Source of the DNA: an uncultured Clostridia bacterium
GTDB taxonomy: Bacteria > Bacillota > Clostridia > Christensenellales > Borkfalkiaceae
Direction: 5' to 3'
Assembly (NCBI GenBank): GCA_947623655.1
Contig: CANQHG010000018.1
Location: 1 to 33,313, forward strand
Length of the DNA: 33,313 nt
Shown: piece by piece, positions 1 to 6,444 of the stretch
How positions within the stretch are numbered: the first letter of the stretch is position 1
Layout: every line of letters begins with the position of its first letter
Position numbers and translations under genes: made by a program
The notes under the pieces: generated by a model
What the model saw: only the letters and a program-made list of their open reading frames with translations
What the model was told of the DNA's origin: nothing
Databases searched by the model: none

Positions 1-51
1 GAGGGTGGTCTTGCCGCAGTTGGGGTTTCCCGCCAAGGCAAACTTCATCAT
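1..51 (-). CDS. feoB: FeoB ferrous iron transporter, N-terminal fragment
   Basis: Only the first 17 codons lie in the window; the rest runs off the left edge. They read Met-Met-Lys-Phe-Ala-Leu-Ala followed by GNPNCGKTTL, which is the G1 (P-loop) motif at the start of the FeoB GTPase domain. FeoB is the inner-membrane Fe(II) permease with an N-terminal G-protein domain. The ATG at 51 overlaps the feoA1 stop codon by four bases (ATGA), so the two are translationally coupled. A second ATG at 48 is also possible. The call rests on a short but highly characteristic motif plus the adjoining feoA. Confidence 0.9.
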   Translation of the reverse strand, partial: MMKFALAGNPNCGKTTL

Positions 52-284
52 TTTTTCACCTCCATGGTGACGAGTTCGGCCTCCGTCTTGCGGAGCGTGA
101 GTTCGTACCCGCGGATCGTCACTTCGATGGGATCGCCGAGGGGCGCCTTTTTACGGAGCAGGATCTCTGCGCCCGGGGTGACGCCCATGTCGAAGAGACG
201 GCGGCGGATCCTGCCTTCGCCCGAGACGGTTTTGACGACCCCTTTCTCGCCGACGGCAAATTCGCTCAAGAGCTTTGTTGTCAT
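48..284 (-). CDS. feoA: FeoA family protein, feoB-coupled copy
   Basis: This 78-residue protein is a stand-alone FeoA (SH3-like) domain, a small cytoplasmic accessory of the FeoB Fe(II) transporter. The family pattern is clear: a hydrophobic opening strand, the RRRLFDMGVTPGAEI segment near residues 27-41, then GDPIEVTIRGYELTLRKTEA towards the end. The start was set at ATG 284 because GGAGGA (291-296) sits six bases upstream; a longer reading frame begins at 305 but has no ribosome binding site. The stop overlaps the feoB start by four bases. Immediately upstream is a repeat-rich gap and then a second feoA gene on the same strand. Function in Fe(II) uptake is inferred from family and context. 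Confidence 0.92.
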   Translation of the reverse strand: MTTKLLSEFAVGEKGVVKTVSGEGRIRRRLFDMGVTPGAEILLRKKAPLGDPIEVTIRGYELTLRKTEAELVTMEVKK

Positions 285-623
285 ATATGTTCCTCCAAAT
301 TTCATTTACGAATTGATTTTTGCACTCAAGTTGAGGCGTATCCGAGAGGATCTCATAAACCTACGGAGCGCCGTAGCGGCGTCATGGTGAGCTCCGTCGA
401 ACCATCACCTGATTTCTTTGCTGCGGTGATCCTTCGACACGACGCAAGGACAGCCTCGGCTCAGGATGACGTGATCGCAATAGTCCGTAGACGCTCCGCG
501 AGATTCTTCGGATCAAGTCTTTGGACTTCGTACGACCGCCGCCGCTCAGAATGACGCGGAGCTACTTCCGTAGGTCTGCCGGGATTCTTCGGTCGCTATG
601 CTCCCTCAGAATGAGCGGGATCC
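285..623. repeat. Repeat-filled gap between the two feoA genes
   Basis: No gene is supported here. The stretch holds three foldback units at about 428-470, 501-556 and 581-619. Each has a left arm of the form GAT[C/T]CTTCG and a right arm of the form CTCAG[G/A]ATGA, so the paired core is ATCCT/AGGAT in the first and ATTCT/AGAAT in the other two. The second unit has an extra outer stem, GCTCCGCG (493-500) with CGCGGAGC (555-562). The third unit ends five bases from the feoA2 stop codon. Related units occur at 6299-6375, 25943-26010 and 26045-26076. They may act as transcript-end structures or be mobile foldback repeats. Confidence 0.75.
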
Positions 624-836
624 TCACGCAACATAGATCCGCGAAGCGACGTTTTTATCGAGAGCGAGACGCCCCTCTTTCACGCGGCAGACGGCTGCGC
701 CACCGCTCGCCGACAAAACTGTGATCGTCCCGTCGACAAGGATCCCCAAATTTGAAAGATGTTTCCTCGTCTTGTCGTCTGCGGCAATTCTGACGATTTT
801 TACTTCCTGTCCGATAGGTGCAAGCAATAACGGCAT
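624..836 (-). CDS. feoA: FeoA family protein, second copy
   Basis: A second small FeoA domain protein (70 residues), distinct in sequence from the feoB-coupled copy. It has the usual layout: a short N-terminal strand, a helix with RKHLSNLGILVDGTITVLS near residues 24-42, and a closing beta segment with VKEGRLALDKNVASRIYV. The ATG at 836 has AAGAGGAGA just upstream. It has its own promoter at 930-958 and an 86-base leader full of short inverted repeats. Downstream, after about 340 bases of repeats, come feoA1 and feoB on the same strand, so it is probably part of the same Fe(II) uptake unit. Two FeoA proteins with one FeoB is a known arrangement in Firmicutes; their division of labour is not clear. 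Confidence 0.88.
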   Translation of the reverse strand: MPLLLAPIGQEVKIVRIAADDKTRKHLSNLGILVDGTITVLSASGGAAVCRVKEGRLALDKNVASRIYVA

Positions 837-851
837 ACGGTCTCCTCTTTG

Positions 852-867
852 GTTCGCTTCTGCGAAC
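852..867. promoter_or_regulatory. Palindrome GTTCGC-N4-GCGAAC, copy near the feoA2 RBS
   Basis: Perfect 6+4+6 inverted repeat with spacer TTCT, lying 16 bases upstream of the feoA2 start, next to the ribosome binding site. The arms are identical to those at 907-922 and 987-1002 while the four central bases differ. It could be a protein operator or an RNA hairpin beside the Shine-Dalgarno sequence. Confidence 0.7.
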
Positions 868-885
868 TCTTCGTCTTAATATATG

Positions 886-900
886 CCCGCGACTTGCGGG
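886..900. promoter_or_regulatory. GC hairpin in the feoA2 leader
   Basis: CCCGC (886-890) pairs with GCGGG (896-900) around a five-base loop. It lies between two GTTCGC palindromes in the predicted feoA2 leader RNA. A hairpin of similar size and loop precedes the ferritin-like gene (8899-8913). Function is unknown. Confidence 0.5.
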
Positions 901-906
901 CCATGC

Positions 907-922
907 GTTCGCCTTTGCGAAC
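907..922. promoter_or_regulatory. Palindrome GTTCGC-N4-GCGAAC, copy at the feoA2 transcription start
   Basis: Perfect 6+4+6 inverted repeat with spacer CTTT. It begins about seven bases downstream of the feoA2 -10 box (930-935), so it coincides with the expected transcription start. That position is typical of a repressor operator, and as RNA it would put a hairpin at the extreme 5' end of the message. Confidence 0.7.
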
Positions 923-929
923 TGTGTTT

Positions 930-958
930 ATTCTATCACCTTTTCGGGGCCGTGTCAA
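930..958 (-). promoter_or_regulatory. feoA2 promoter
   Basis: On the minus strand TTGACA (953-958) is followed after 17 bases by TAGAAT (930-935), a near-consensus sigma-A promoter. Transcription should start near 923, leaving an 86-base leader before the feoA2 ATG. Confidence 0.82.
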
Positions 959-986
959 CTGTTTTGAGGTACTTTTTTTCAAAAAA

Positions 987-1002
987 GTTCGCAATAGCGA
1001 AC
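987..1002. promoter_or_regulatory. Palindrome GTTCGC-N4-GCGAAC, copy upstream of the feoA2 promoter
   Basis: Perfect 6+4+6 inverted repeat with spacer AATA, flanked by A-tracts and T-tracts (981-986 and 1005-1012). It looks like an intrinsic terminator, but no gene on either strand runs into it because it lies between divergent genes. It sits 29 bases beyond the feoA2 -35 box. An upstream operator is a more likely role than termination. Confidence 0.6.
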
Positions 1003-1074
1003 TCTTTTTTTTCGATCATGGCCCGACGGTCGGTCGTGACGATCGGAATGAGCGTGCGAAACAATGATTTATGC

Positions 1075-1102
1075 TTGACTTTTCGGAAAAATACAATATA
1101 AT
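1075..1102 (+). promoter_or_regulatory. Promoter of the M18 aminopeptidase gene
   Basis: TTGACT (1075-1080), a 16-base spacer and a perfect TATAAT (1097-1102). Transcription should begin near 1109. This rules out the in-frame TTG at 1108 as a useful start and supports the ATG at 1132. Confidence 0.85.
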
Positions 1103-1131
1103 AGACTTTGAAAACACTTAAAGGTGCGCAT

Positions 1132-2367
1132 ATGACGGAACAACTCAAACAATTTTTAAAAACTTCGTACACCGCCTATCAGGCAGTGGAAAATGCCGAG
1201 GCTTTTTTGCTTCAAAATGGTTTTACGCAACTTGACGAGGGCGGAGAATGGAAGCTCGTACGGGGCGGACGCTATTTCGTGACGCGGGGCGGCAGCAGTT
1301 TCATCGCTTTCCGCTACGGCGAGGGGCCGTATAAGATCGTCGCCTCGCATACCGATTCCCCCTGTTTCAAGCTCAAAGAAAATGCCGTGCAACAGAGCGG
1401 CCCCTATGCGCGGCTCAATGTTGAAGAATACGGCGGCTGCATTCTCTACTCTTTCTTTGACAGGCCTCTCCGCCTTGCGGGAAGAGTGTTGCGGGAGACG
1501 GAGAACGGCGTCGGGGCGGAGACGTTTGTGAGTAATTTCCTCGTCACAGTCCCCTCCCTCGCCGTCCATATGAACAGGGACGTCAACGACGGGTTCAAAC
1601 CGGACAGACAAAACGATATTGAGCCCCTGCTCTGTATCGGGGAAAAAGATCTTGCGGAACTTCTCGGCGGAAATATCGGCTATGACCTCTACGCCGTGCC
1701 AGACGAAGAGCCTTATACGAGCGGCGCGGACGGAGAATTCCTCTCCTCCCCCCGTATCGACAACCTCACGAGCGTGTACGGTTCGCTGTTGGCGCTTGCG
1801 GACGACGCCTGCTGCGGAAACTGCATGATCGCCTGTTTCGACAGCGAGGAGATCGGGAGCCGTACGCGGCAGGGCGCGGCGGGAGACTTCTTAAAGAGCG
1901 TAATATCGCGCATAAGTGCGCCAAAATCGGAAATCGAGGCCCTGCTTTCGCAGTCGTTTTTGATCTCCCTCGACAACGCCCACGCCGTTCATCCCAACCG
2001 TCCCGAAAAATGCGACCCCACCAACAGACCCGTGTTGGGGGGCGGCGTCGTCATCAAGGGACATGCGGGCGGCGCGTACACGACGGACGGTCTCACTTCT
2101 GCCGTCATCAAAAAGATCTTTGCAAAGGCAGACGTGAAGTATCAGACATTCTACAACCGTTCGGACATGCGCAGCGGCAGTACGCTCGGAGCGATCAGCC
2201 TCACGCAGGCGAGCATCCCCTCCGCCGATCTCGGGCTCGCACAACTCGCGATGCATGCCGCGGTCGAGACGATGGCGGCAAGCGACTTCGGCGAACTCGT
2301 CAAGGGACTGAAAGCGTTTTTCTCCTCGCATATCGTCATGAAGACGGACGGCGCGGAAATCGGCTGA
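1132..2367 (+). CDS. apeB: M18 family aminopeptidase
   Basis: A 411-residue, probably cytoplasmic zinc aminopeptidase of the M18 family (aspartyl or general N-terminal residue removal). The metal ligands and catalytic residues of the family are all visible: H73 and D75 in SHTDSPC, bridging D210 in RIDNLTS, E239-E240 in DSEEIGSRT, D281 in SLDNAHAVHPN and H375 in AMHAAVET. The length matches bacterial members (about 420-430 residues). ATG 1132 was chosen because AAAGGTG lies six bases upstream and the promoter at 1075-1102 starts transcription just before it. The gene is monocistronic, divergent from feoA2 and followed by a strong terminator. Substrate preference within M18 cannot be read from the sequence, so the symbol is a family-level label. 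Confidence 0.9.
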   Translation: MTEQLKQFLKTSYTAYQAVENAEAFLLQNGFTQLDEGGEWKLVRGGRYFVTRGGSSFIAFRYGEGPYKIVASHTDSPCFKLKENAVQQSGPYARLNVEEYGGCILYSFFDRPLRLAGRVLRETENGVGAETFVSNFLVTVPSLAVHMNRDVNDGFKPDRQNDIEPLLCIGEKDLAELLGGNIGYDLYAVPDEEPYTSGADGEFLSSPRIDNLTSVYGSLLALADDACCGNCMIACFDSEEIGSRTRQGAAGDFLKSVISRISAPKSEIEALLSQSFLISLDNAHAVHPNRPEKCDPTNRPVLGGGVVIKGHAGGAYTTDGLTSAVIKKIFAKADVKYQTFYNRSDMRSGSTLGAISLTQASIPSADLGLAQLAMHAAVETMAASDFGELVKGLKAFFSSHIVMKTDGAEIG

Positions 2368-2381
2368 TTAGATAAAATTAC

Positions 2382-2420
2382 GGGCTCTCCCAAAGGAGAG
2401 CCCGCGTTTTTTTGTTTTTT
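2382..2420 (+). terminator. Terminator after the M18 aminopeptidase gene
   Basis: GGGCTCTCC (2382-2390), loop CAAA, GGAGAGCCC (2395-2403), then a T-rich run to 2420. It lies between two convergent genes. The A-rich left side is weak, so termination from the other direction is less certain. Confidence 0.9.
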
Positions 2421-3973
2421 TATGTTGTCCCGTCTCCGTCGTGCTCGTCGGGAAGATCGATCTTTCCCTCTTGCGGGCGCGCCTGAAGAAGCCGCTTTTC
2501 CTCCTCTTCGCGCCGCTTTTTTCTCTTTTTGGATTGCACGGAAAGCACAACGATCACGACCGCCGCCCCCGCAACGACAAAAGAGAGCGTTACGATCGCT
2601 ACGATCAGGGGCACATTGCCGTCGTTGTTGAACGATAGATTCAAATCTCCTGAAAGGATACGCTCTTGCTCGGAAAGAGTGAACGTAAGCTCGCCGAGAG
2701 GCAAATTTTCGCGGGTAAGCGTGTAGCCGCCCTCCCGCTGTTCGAAATCGAGAGAGCTGTCGGAGAGGTAATACGGCGTGTCGACGTCGATGGTGAGCTG
2801 TCCGAACTTCCCCCATTTCTGTGCGGGAGAGAGGAGATAGCGATAGGAAAAGAGACTTTGGGAATGCGCTTCGTCTACCGTGGGATAAATGGGCGCCGAA
2901 ACGGTATTGACGACCCTCCCCCCCGCCGGCAGGGAAAGAGAGTACTCAAACCACTGCATGAACGCTTCTGGCCGTTCGAGCTCTTGCGGTTCGAAGGAAG
3001 AACAGCACGTCCGGAGATACTTTTCGGACTCGATCGCGTCGATAAACGCATTTTCCCAATCGCCGTTCAGCATGTCGCTTTCCCCTTTGAAAGAGAGGAC
3101 AAAATCCGAAAAAACAGTCTCTTCGCGGCTCTCAAGCGTGATCGAGGCGCTCTCGTCGATGACGGCGCCTCCCCTCTCGTAGCGGAAGACGCAGGTCTCC
3201 GTATCGGAAATGTCCTCGCCGAGCACATAGACGGAAAAGTTCAGCGGACTCTCCCTCACGCAGTCGAAACTGTGGGTGAGCTTCGCTTTTCCGTTTTTGA
3301 CCGAATAATTGCAGCTTTCGGAACAGAAGACGCGCGTCCGCTCTGCCGACGCCCCGAACGAGAACGCAAAATTGGTGTAGTCGAAATCGATCTCACGGCT
3401 TGCGGCCTCTATGCGGTAGTTGTATACCGTAACGGGCAGATCGTCCCGATAGAAGTCTTTTCTGTCCCCGTACAGCCGCGAAAGTCCCTCTTCGAGGTCG
3501 AATGTGCCGCCGCGGTCGGGCTGTCCGTTGATCGTGTGGCGCAGAGTATAGGGTACGTCTTCCCCATCTTTTTTGATCTTATAGCCGAGGGAAGCCCTGT
3601 CGAGCTCCTCGCCGTAGGGATAATACTCGGGCAATGTCCCGAGCGGAAAGACGAGAGTGAGGTCTACGGGCCCATCCGTCGGATTGAAAAACGTATATTC
3701 CGCCGTAAAACCCCCACAGTAGTTCTTGAAAGTTTCGGCGTCTCCCCCGAGCATATCGGTGGGAAACGTACCGAGCGTAAAACTCAGGTGTTCTTTTTCC
3801 ACTTCCACGGGACAACGGTCCCCCGCGAGGATCGCACCCATGCCGCTTGCGCCCTCCCAATAGGGCGGCGCGGAATTGGCGGATACTTTTTCGGGCCTCC
3901 GCAGCGAGACCGAAACGCCCGCCGCCGACAACGGCACGGCGAGCAGAAGGGCGCCGACTCCCCTGTATTTCAT
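2420..3973 (-). CDS. Unknown surface protein, single C-terminal membrane anchor, co-operonic with a two-component system
   Basis: I do not recognise a family for this 517-residue protein. The first 20 or so residues are a hydrophobic signal sequence. A long extracellular part follows, rich in beta-type sequence, with a segment near residues 95-115 (FFNPTDGPVDLTLVFPLG) that resembles an immunoglobulin-like strand pair. A single membrane span lies at about 456-480, followed by a basic stop-transfer stretch (KKRKKRREEEEKR) and a short acidic cytoplasmic tail. This is the layout of a type I membrane protein. Its ATG overlaps the histidine kinase stop codon (ATGA, 3970-3973), so it is the third gene of the regulator-kinase operon. 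It may be an accessory sensor or an output of that system; this is inference from position only. Confidence 0.85.
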   Translation of the reverse strand: MKYRGVGALLLAVPLSAAGVSVSLRRPEKVSANSAPPYWEGASGMGAILAGDRCPVEVEKEHLSFTLGTFPTDMLGGDAETFKNYCGGFTAEYTFFNPTDGPVDLTLVFPLGTLPEYYPYGEELDRASLGYKIKKDGEDVPYTLRHTINGQPDRGGTFDLEEGLSRLYGDRKDFYRDDLPVTVYNYRIEAASREIDFDYTNFAFSFGASAERTRVFCSESCNYSVKNGKAKLTHSFDCVRESPLNFSVYVLGEDISDTETCVFRYERGGAVIDESASITLESREETVFSDFVLSFKGESDMLNGDWENAFIDAIESEKYLRTCCSSFEPQELERPEAFMQWFEYSLSLPAGGRVVNTVSAPIYPTVDEAHSQSLFSYRYLLSPAQKWGKFGQLTIDVDTPYYLSDSSLDFEQREGGYTLTRENLPLGELTFTLSEQERILSGDLNLSFNNDGNVPLIVAIVTLSFVVAGAAVVIVVLSVQSKKRKKRREEEEKRLLQARPQEGKIDLPDEHDGDGTT

Positions 3974-5397
3974 CTCTGTTCCTCCTTATTCTCCGATCTG
4001 TAGAGCGGAAATTCCACCCAAAAACAGCTCCCCTTTCCCACTTCGGAAATGACTCCGAACGGAATATCGTGCTGTAATAATATATTCTTTACAATGGAGA
4101 GCCCGAGGCCCGACCCGCGGACGGGACGCTTGTGCGTGCTCTCCGAGCGGTAATATCTGTCCCAGATGGTGTCCACTTCGTCGGGGGGGATCCCCTTGCC
4201 CGAATCGATGACTTCAAGTCTCGCCCAACGGCCGTCTTTTTCGGTGAGTTTGACGCGTACGCGCTTGTCTTCTCCCGTATAATTGACGGCGTTGCCGACA
4301 AGATTATAGACGACCTGCCCGATACGGCTCCTATCGGCCCGTACGACGAGCCCCTCATCGATGACCGTCTCGATCTTGTAACCCTGCGTTTCGCCGAGAT
4401 AGTCGAAACGGGAGAGGATGCCGCCGACTTCTTCCGAAAGATCGAACACAGTCCGCTCCTCGGCGCCGCCCGCTCTGAGTTTGGAAAGATCGAGGACATC
4501 GGAAACGAGGGCCGTCAGTCTGTCCGTCTCGTCGATGATGATCTGCGCGTGGGCGTCCCGCTTCTCTTTGTTATCCCCCGAGATCTCCAAAATCATGGAC
4601 GCATAAGCCTTGATCATGGTGAGCGGCGTCTTGAAATCATGCGAGACGTTGGCGATGAGTTCGCGCTGGACCCGTTCTGCCTTGGAGATCTCCGAACGGG
4701 CATGATCGAGCGCTTCCGAGAGTTCCTCGATCTCCGAAAAGAAGTGATCTTTTTTGATCTCGAGCGCATAGTTCCCCCGCGCCAGCTCCTTGGCTTCCTC
4801 GGTAACTTCCGCAACGGGCCGCGCGATGAGCGCAGAGAGAAGTCCGCCGACCGCAAATGCGGCGACGACGGCAGAGAGCGAAGCGATCAGGGAAATGTAG
4901 CCGAAACCGCTTTGGTATGCGTCGATGGGCGCAAGGGACATTGTGAGATACAGTCTGCACGCCCTTCCGCCGACCGTGAGCGCGTCGCCGTAGACGATCT
5001 CCCCCGCATCTTTGTCGCAAACGGGTTCGTTTTTTTCGGAGAGCGCTTCCGTGTAGACATCGAGGCTTTGCAATGTACGCGCCTCCCCGACGTAAGCCAC
5101 AACGCTGTTTTCCTCTTCGTAGGCGAGATATACCCCGCCGACTCCGTAGCGGTAGGCAACCGCGTCGATCTCCGCGTCCGAACCCGCCGCAATATACGAA
5201 ACGATCTCTTCCTCGGCGCTCATAAGATTGGAACTCGCCCTGTTTAAAAACGTCTTGGCGGCGAGGGAATGATACATCGCCGTGAGCGCGAGAATGAGGG
5301 CGAATGCGAAGAGAGAAAACACGAGCCAAAGCACGATGTTCAGACTGCGCAGCGCCCTGAACTTCTTTTTTTGAGTTTTACCGCTTTTTGTTTGCAT
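3970..5397 (-). CDS. Sensor histidine kinase, PhoR/ResE-like with HAMP
   Basis: A 475-residue membrane kinase. A basic N-terminus leads into a membrane span (about 21-45). An extracellular sensor region of roughly 120 residues follows, then a second span (about 168-195), a HAMP linker (ARPVAEVTEEAKELARGNY) and a dimerisation domain with phospho-acceptor H253 in NVSHDFKTPL. The ATP-binding domain shows the N box (YNLVGNAVNYT), G1 (DSGKGIP), F box (DRYYRSE) and G2 (GSGLGLSIVK). It starts eight bases after the response regulator and overlaps the surface-protein gene by four. It should phosphorylate the regulator encoded just upstream. The stimulus is unknown. Confidence 0.95.
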   Translation of the reverse strand: MQTKSGKTQKKKFRALRSLNIVLWLVFSLFAFALILALTAMYHSLAAKTFLNRASSNLMSAEEEIVSYIAAGSDAEIDAVAYRYGVGGVYLAYEEENSVVAYVGEARTLQSLDVYTEALSEKNEPVCDKDAGEIVYGDALTVGGRACRLYLTMSLAPIDAYQSGFGYISLIASLSAVVAAFAVGGLLSALIARPVAEVTEEAKELARGNYALEIKKDHFFSEIEELSEALDHARSEISKAERVQRELIANVSHDFKTPLTMIKAYASMILEISGDNKEKRDAHAQIIIDETDRLTALVSDVLDLSKLRAGGAEERTVFDLSEEVGGILSRFDYLGETQGYKIETVIDEGLVVRADRSRIGQVVYNLVGNAVNYTGEDKRVRVKLTEKDGRWARLEVIDSGKGIPPDEVDTIWDRYYRSESTHKRPVRGSGLGLSIVKNILLQHDIPFGVISEVGKGSCFWVEFPLYRSENKEEQR

Positions 5398-5405
5398 CGG
5401 CCTCG

Positions 5406-6071
5406 CTATGCCTCGAATTTATAGCCGAGACCGCGCAGGGTCACGATAAATTTTCTGTATTCTTTCAAATTGCCGCGCAGCATCTTCACATGGGTATCCA
5501 CGGTGCGGTCGTCGCCGTAAAAATCGTACCCCCACACCTTGTTCAGCAATTTTTCGCGGGTGAGCGCTACGCCCTGATTTTGCACAAAATAGAAGAGGAG
5601 CTCGTATTCCTTGGGGGTAAGCTCCGCCCTCTCGCCGTCCACATAGACGTTTCTGCCCACAAGATCGACCTTGAGCCCCTCGAACTCGTACACCCCCGCC
5701 TGCGTGGGAGCGCTCTTTCCCCTCTTTAAGAGGGCGTGCAGGCGCGCCATGACTTCCTTGGGCGAAAAGGGCTTTGTTACGTAGTCGTCCGAGCCGATCT
5801 CGAAGCCGAAGAGCTTGTCGTACTCTTCCCCGCGGGCGGAGAGCATGAGAACGGGAACGTCGGAAAACTTACGGATCTCCTTGACGGCGGAAAAACCGTC
5901 GAGACGGGGCATCATGACGTCCATCACAACGGCGTCGAAATTCTCGTTTTTGCATATGGAGACTGCCTCCATGCCGTCGGCGGCTTCTCTGACTTCGCCG
6001 CCTTCAAACTCCACATATTCGCGCAGAACGTTGCGAATCATCTCTTCATCGTCGACGATAAGAATTTTCAT
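5406..6071 (-). CDS. OmpR/PhoB-family response regulator
   Basis: A 221-residue DNA-binding regulator. The receiver domain spans residues 1-118 with the acidic pair in VDDEE, phospho-acceptor D51 in VVMDVMMP, a threonine/serine in LMLSARGEE and the conserved lysine in YVTKPFSP. The winged-helix effector covers about 125-221 and has the family signature ELTPKEYELLFYF, the recognition helix region TVDTHVKMLRGNL and the closing GLGYKF. It is the first gene of a three-gene operon with its kinase and a surface protein. Two GTGAAA repeats with an 11-base period lie upstream at 6127-6143, as expected for tandem binding of an OmpR-type dimer, so it may regulate itself. Confidence 0.96.
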   Translation of the reverse strand: MKILIVDDEEMIRNVLREYVEFEGGEVREAADGMEAVSICKNENFDAVVMDVMMPRLDGFSAVKEIRKFSDVPVLMLSARGEEYDKLFGFEIGSDDYVTKPFSPKEVMARLHALLKRGKSAPTQAGVYEFEGLKVDLVGRNVYVDGERAELTPKEYELLFYFVQNQGVALTREKLLNKVWGYDFYGDDRTVDTHVKMLRGNLKEYRKFIVTLRGLGYKFEA

Positions 6072-6088
6072 GGCTTCACCTTTCCTTG

Positions 6089-6143
6089 ATTATAAAATAG
6101 CTCTATCACGCCTTTGACAAAGAGGCGTGAAATTTTTGTGAAA
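6089..6143 (-). promoter_or_regulatory. Promoter and candidate regulator box of the OmpR-type operon
   Basis: On the minus strand a perfect TATAAT occupies 6089-6094; no good -35 box sits 16-18 bases upstream. Further upstream are two TTTCAC repeats (complement of GTGAAA at 6127-6132 and 6138-6143) with an exact 11-base period. An inverted repeat, CACGCCT (6107-6113) with AGGCGTG (6123-6129), overlaps the spacer region. The lack of a -35 box suggests activator dependence. Confidence 0.55.
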
Positions 6144-6409
6144 TCTCTCACTTTTTTATATTGTAGCATATGCGGGACATTTTTGCAAGCCCACACTCGC
6201 GGCCATTTAAAATCCTTGGAATTACCCCCCCTCAGTCACCTGCGGTGACGGCTCCCCCTCAAGGGGGAGGCTTTAGCAAGGCGTGCCGTGCGCATGCTCC
6301 TCGCCCCGCGAGATTCTGCGGAATCGCCCCCGTACCCTCTATGAACTCTGTGGCTCAGAATGACGCGGGGCGAGGGTGAGCGGGGGGGATAAAAATTACA
6401 AACAAACGT
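6144..6409. repeat. Divergent intergenic region carrying two foldback repeats
   Basis: No gene is supported here. One element at 6230-6271 consists of GTCACC-TGC-GGTGAC (6235-6249) next to CTCCCCC-TCAA-GGGGGAG (6252-6269). A second at 6299-6375 is a long hairpin: 12-base outer arms CCTCGCCCCGCG and CGCGGGGCGAGG, a two-by-two internal loop, then ATTCT (6313-6317) pairing with AGAAT (6357-6361). The second belongs to the same family as the units at 428-619 and 25943-26076. It lies upstream of both neighbouring genes, so it is not a terminator for either. Confidence 0.75.
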
Positions 6410-6438
6410 TTGACAAGGGGCAAATGATGTGCTATAAT
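6410..6438 (+). promoter_or_regulatory. Promoter of the radical SAM gene
   Basis: Perfect TTGACA (6410-6415), 17-base spacer and perfect TATAAT (6433-6438). A 10-base palindrome, CAAACGTTTG (6403-6412), overlaps the -35 box. The predicted start point (6444-6447) falls on the ATG of the gene at 6445, implying a leaderless message. Confidence 0.88.
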
Positions 6439-6444
6439 GGAGGT

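Noticed and set aside
428-619. CRISPR array
   Set aside because: Units are internally symmetrical with variable loops and irregular spacing, and there are no cas genes.
852-1002. LexA (SOS) boxes
   Set aside because: Gram-positive LexA sites read CGAAC-N4-GTTCG. Here the half-sites are in the opposite order (GTTCGC-N4-GCGAAC).
987-1012. Intrinsic terminator reading of the palindrome with T-run
   Set aside because: It lies between divergent genes, so nothing is transcribed into it from an annotated gene. Its arms match two promoter-linked palindromes, so a regulatory reading fits better.
2666-4003. Long plus-strand open frame opposite the surface-protein gene
   Set aside because: It is the antisense of a real gene with clear signal peptide, membrane anchor and operon overlap. 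Arg-rich antisense frames are common in G+C-rich DNA.
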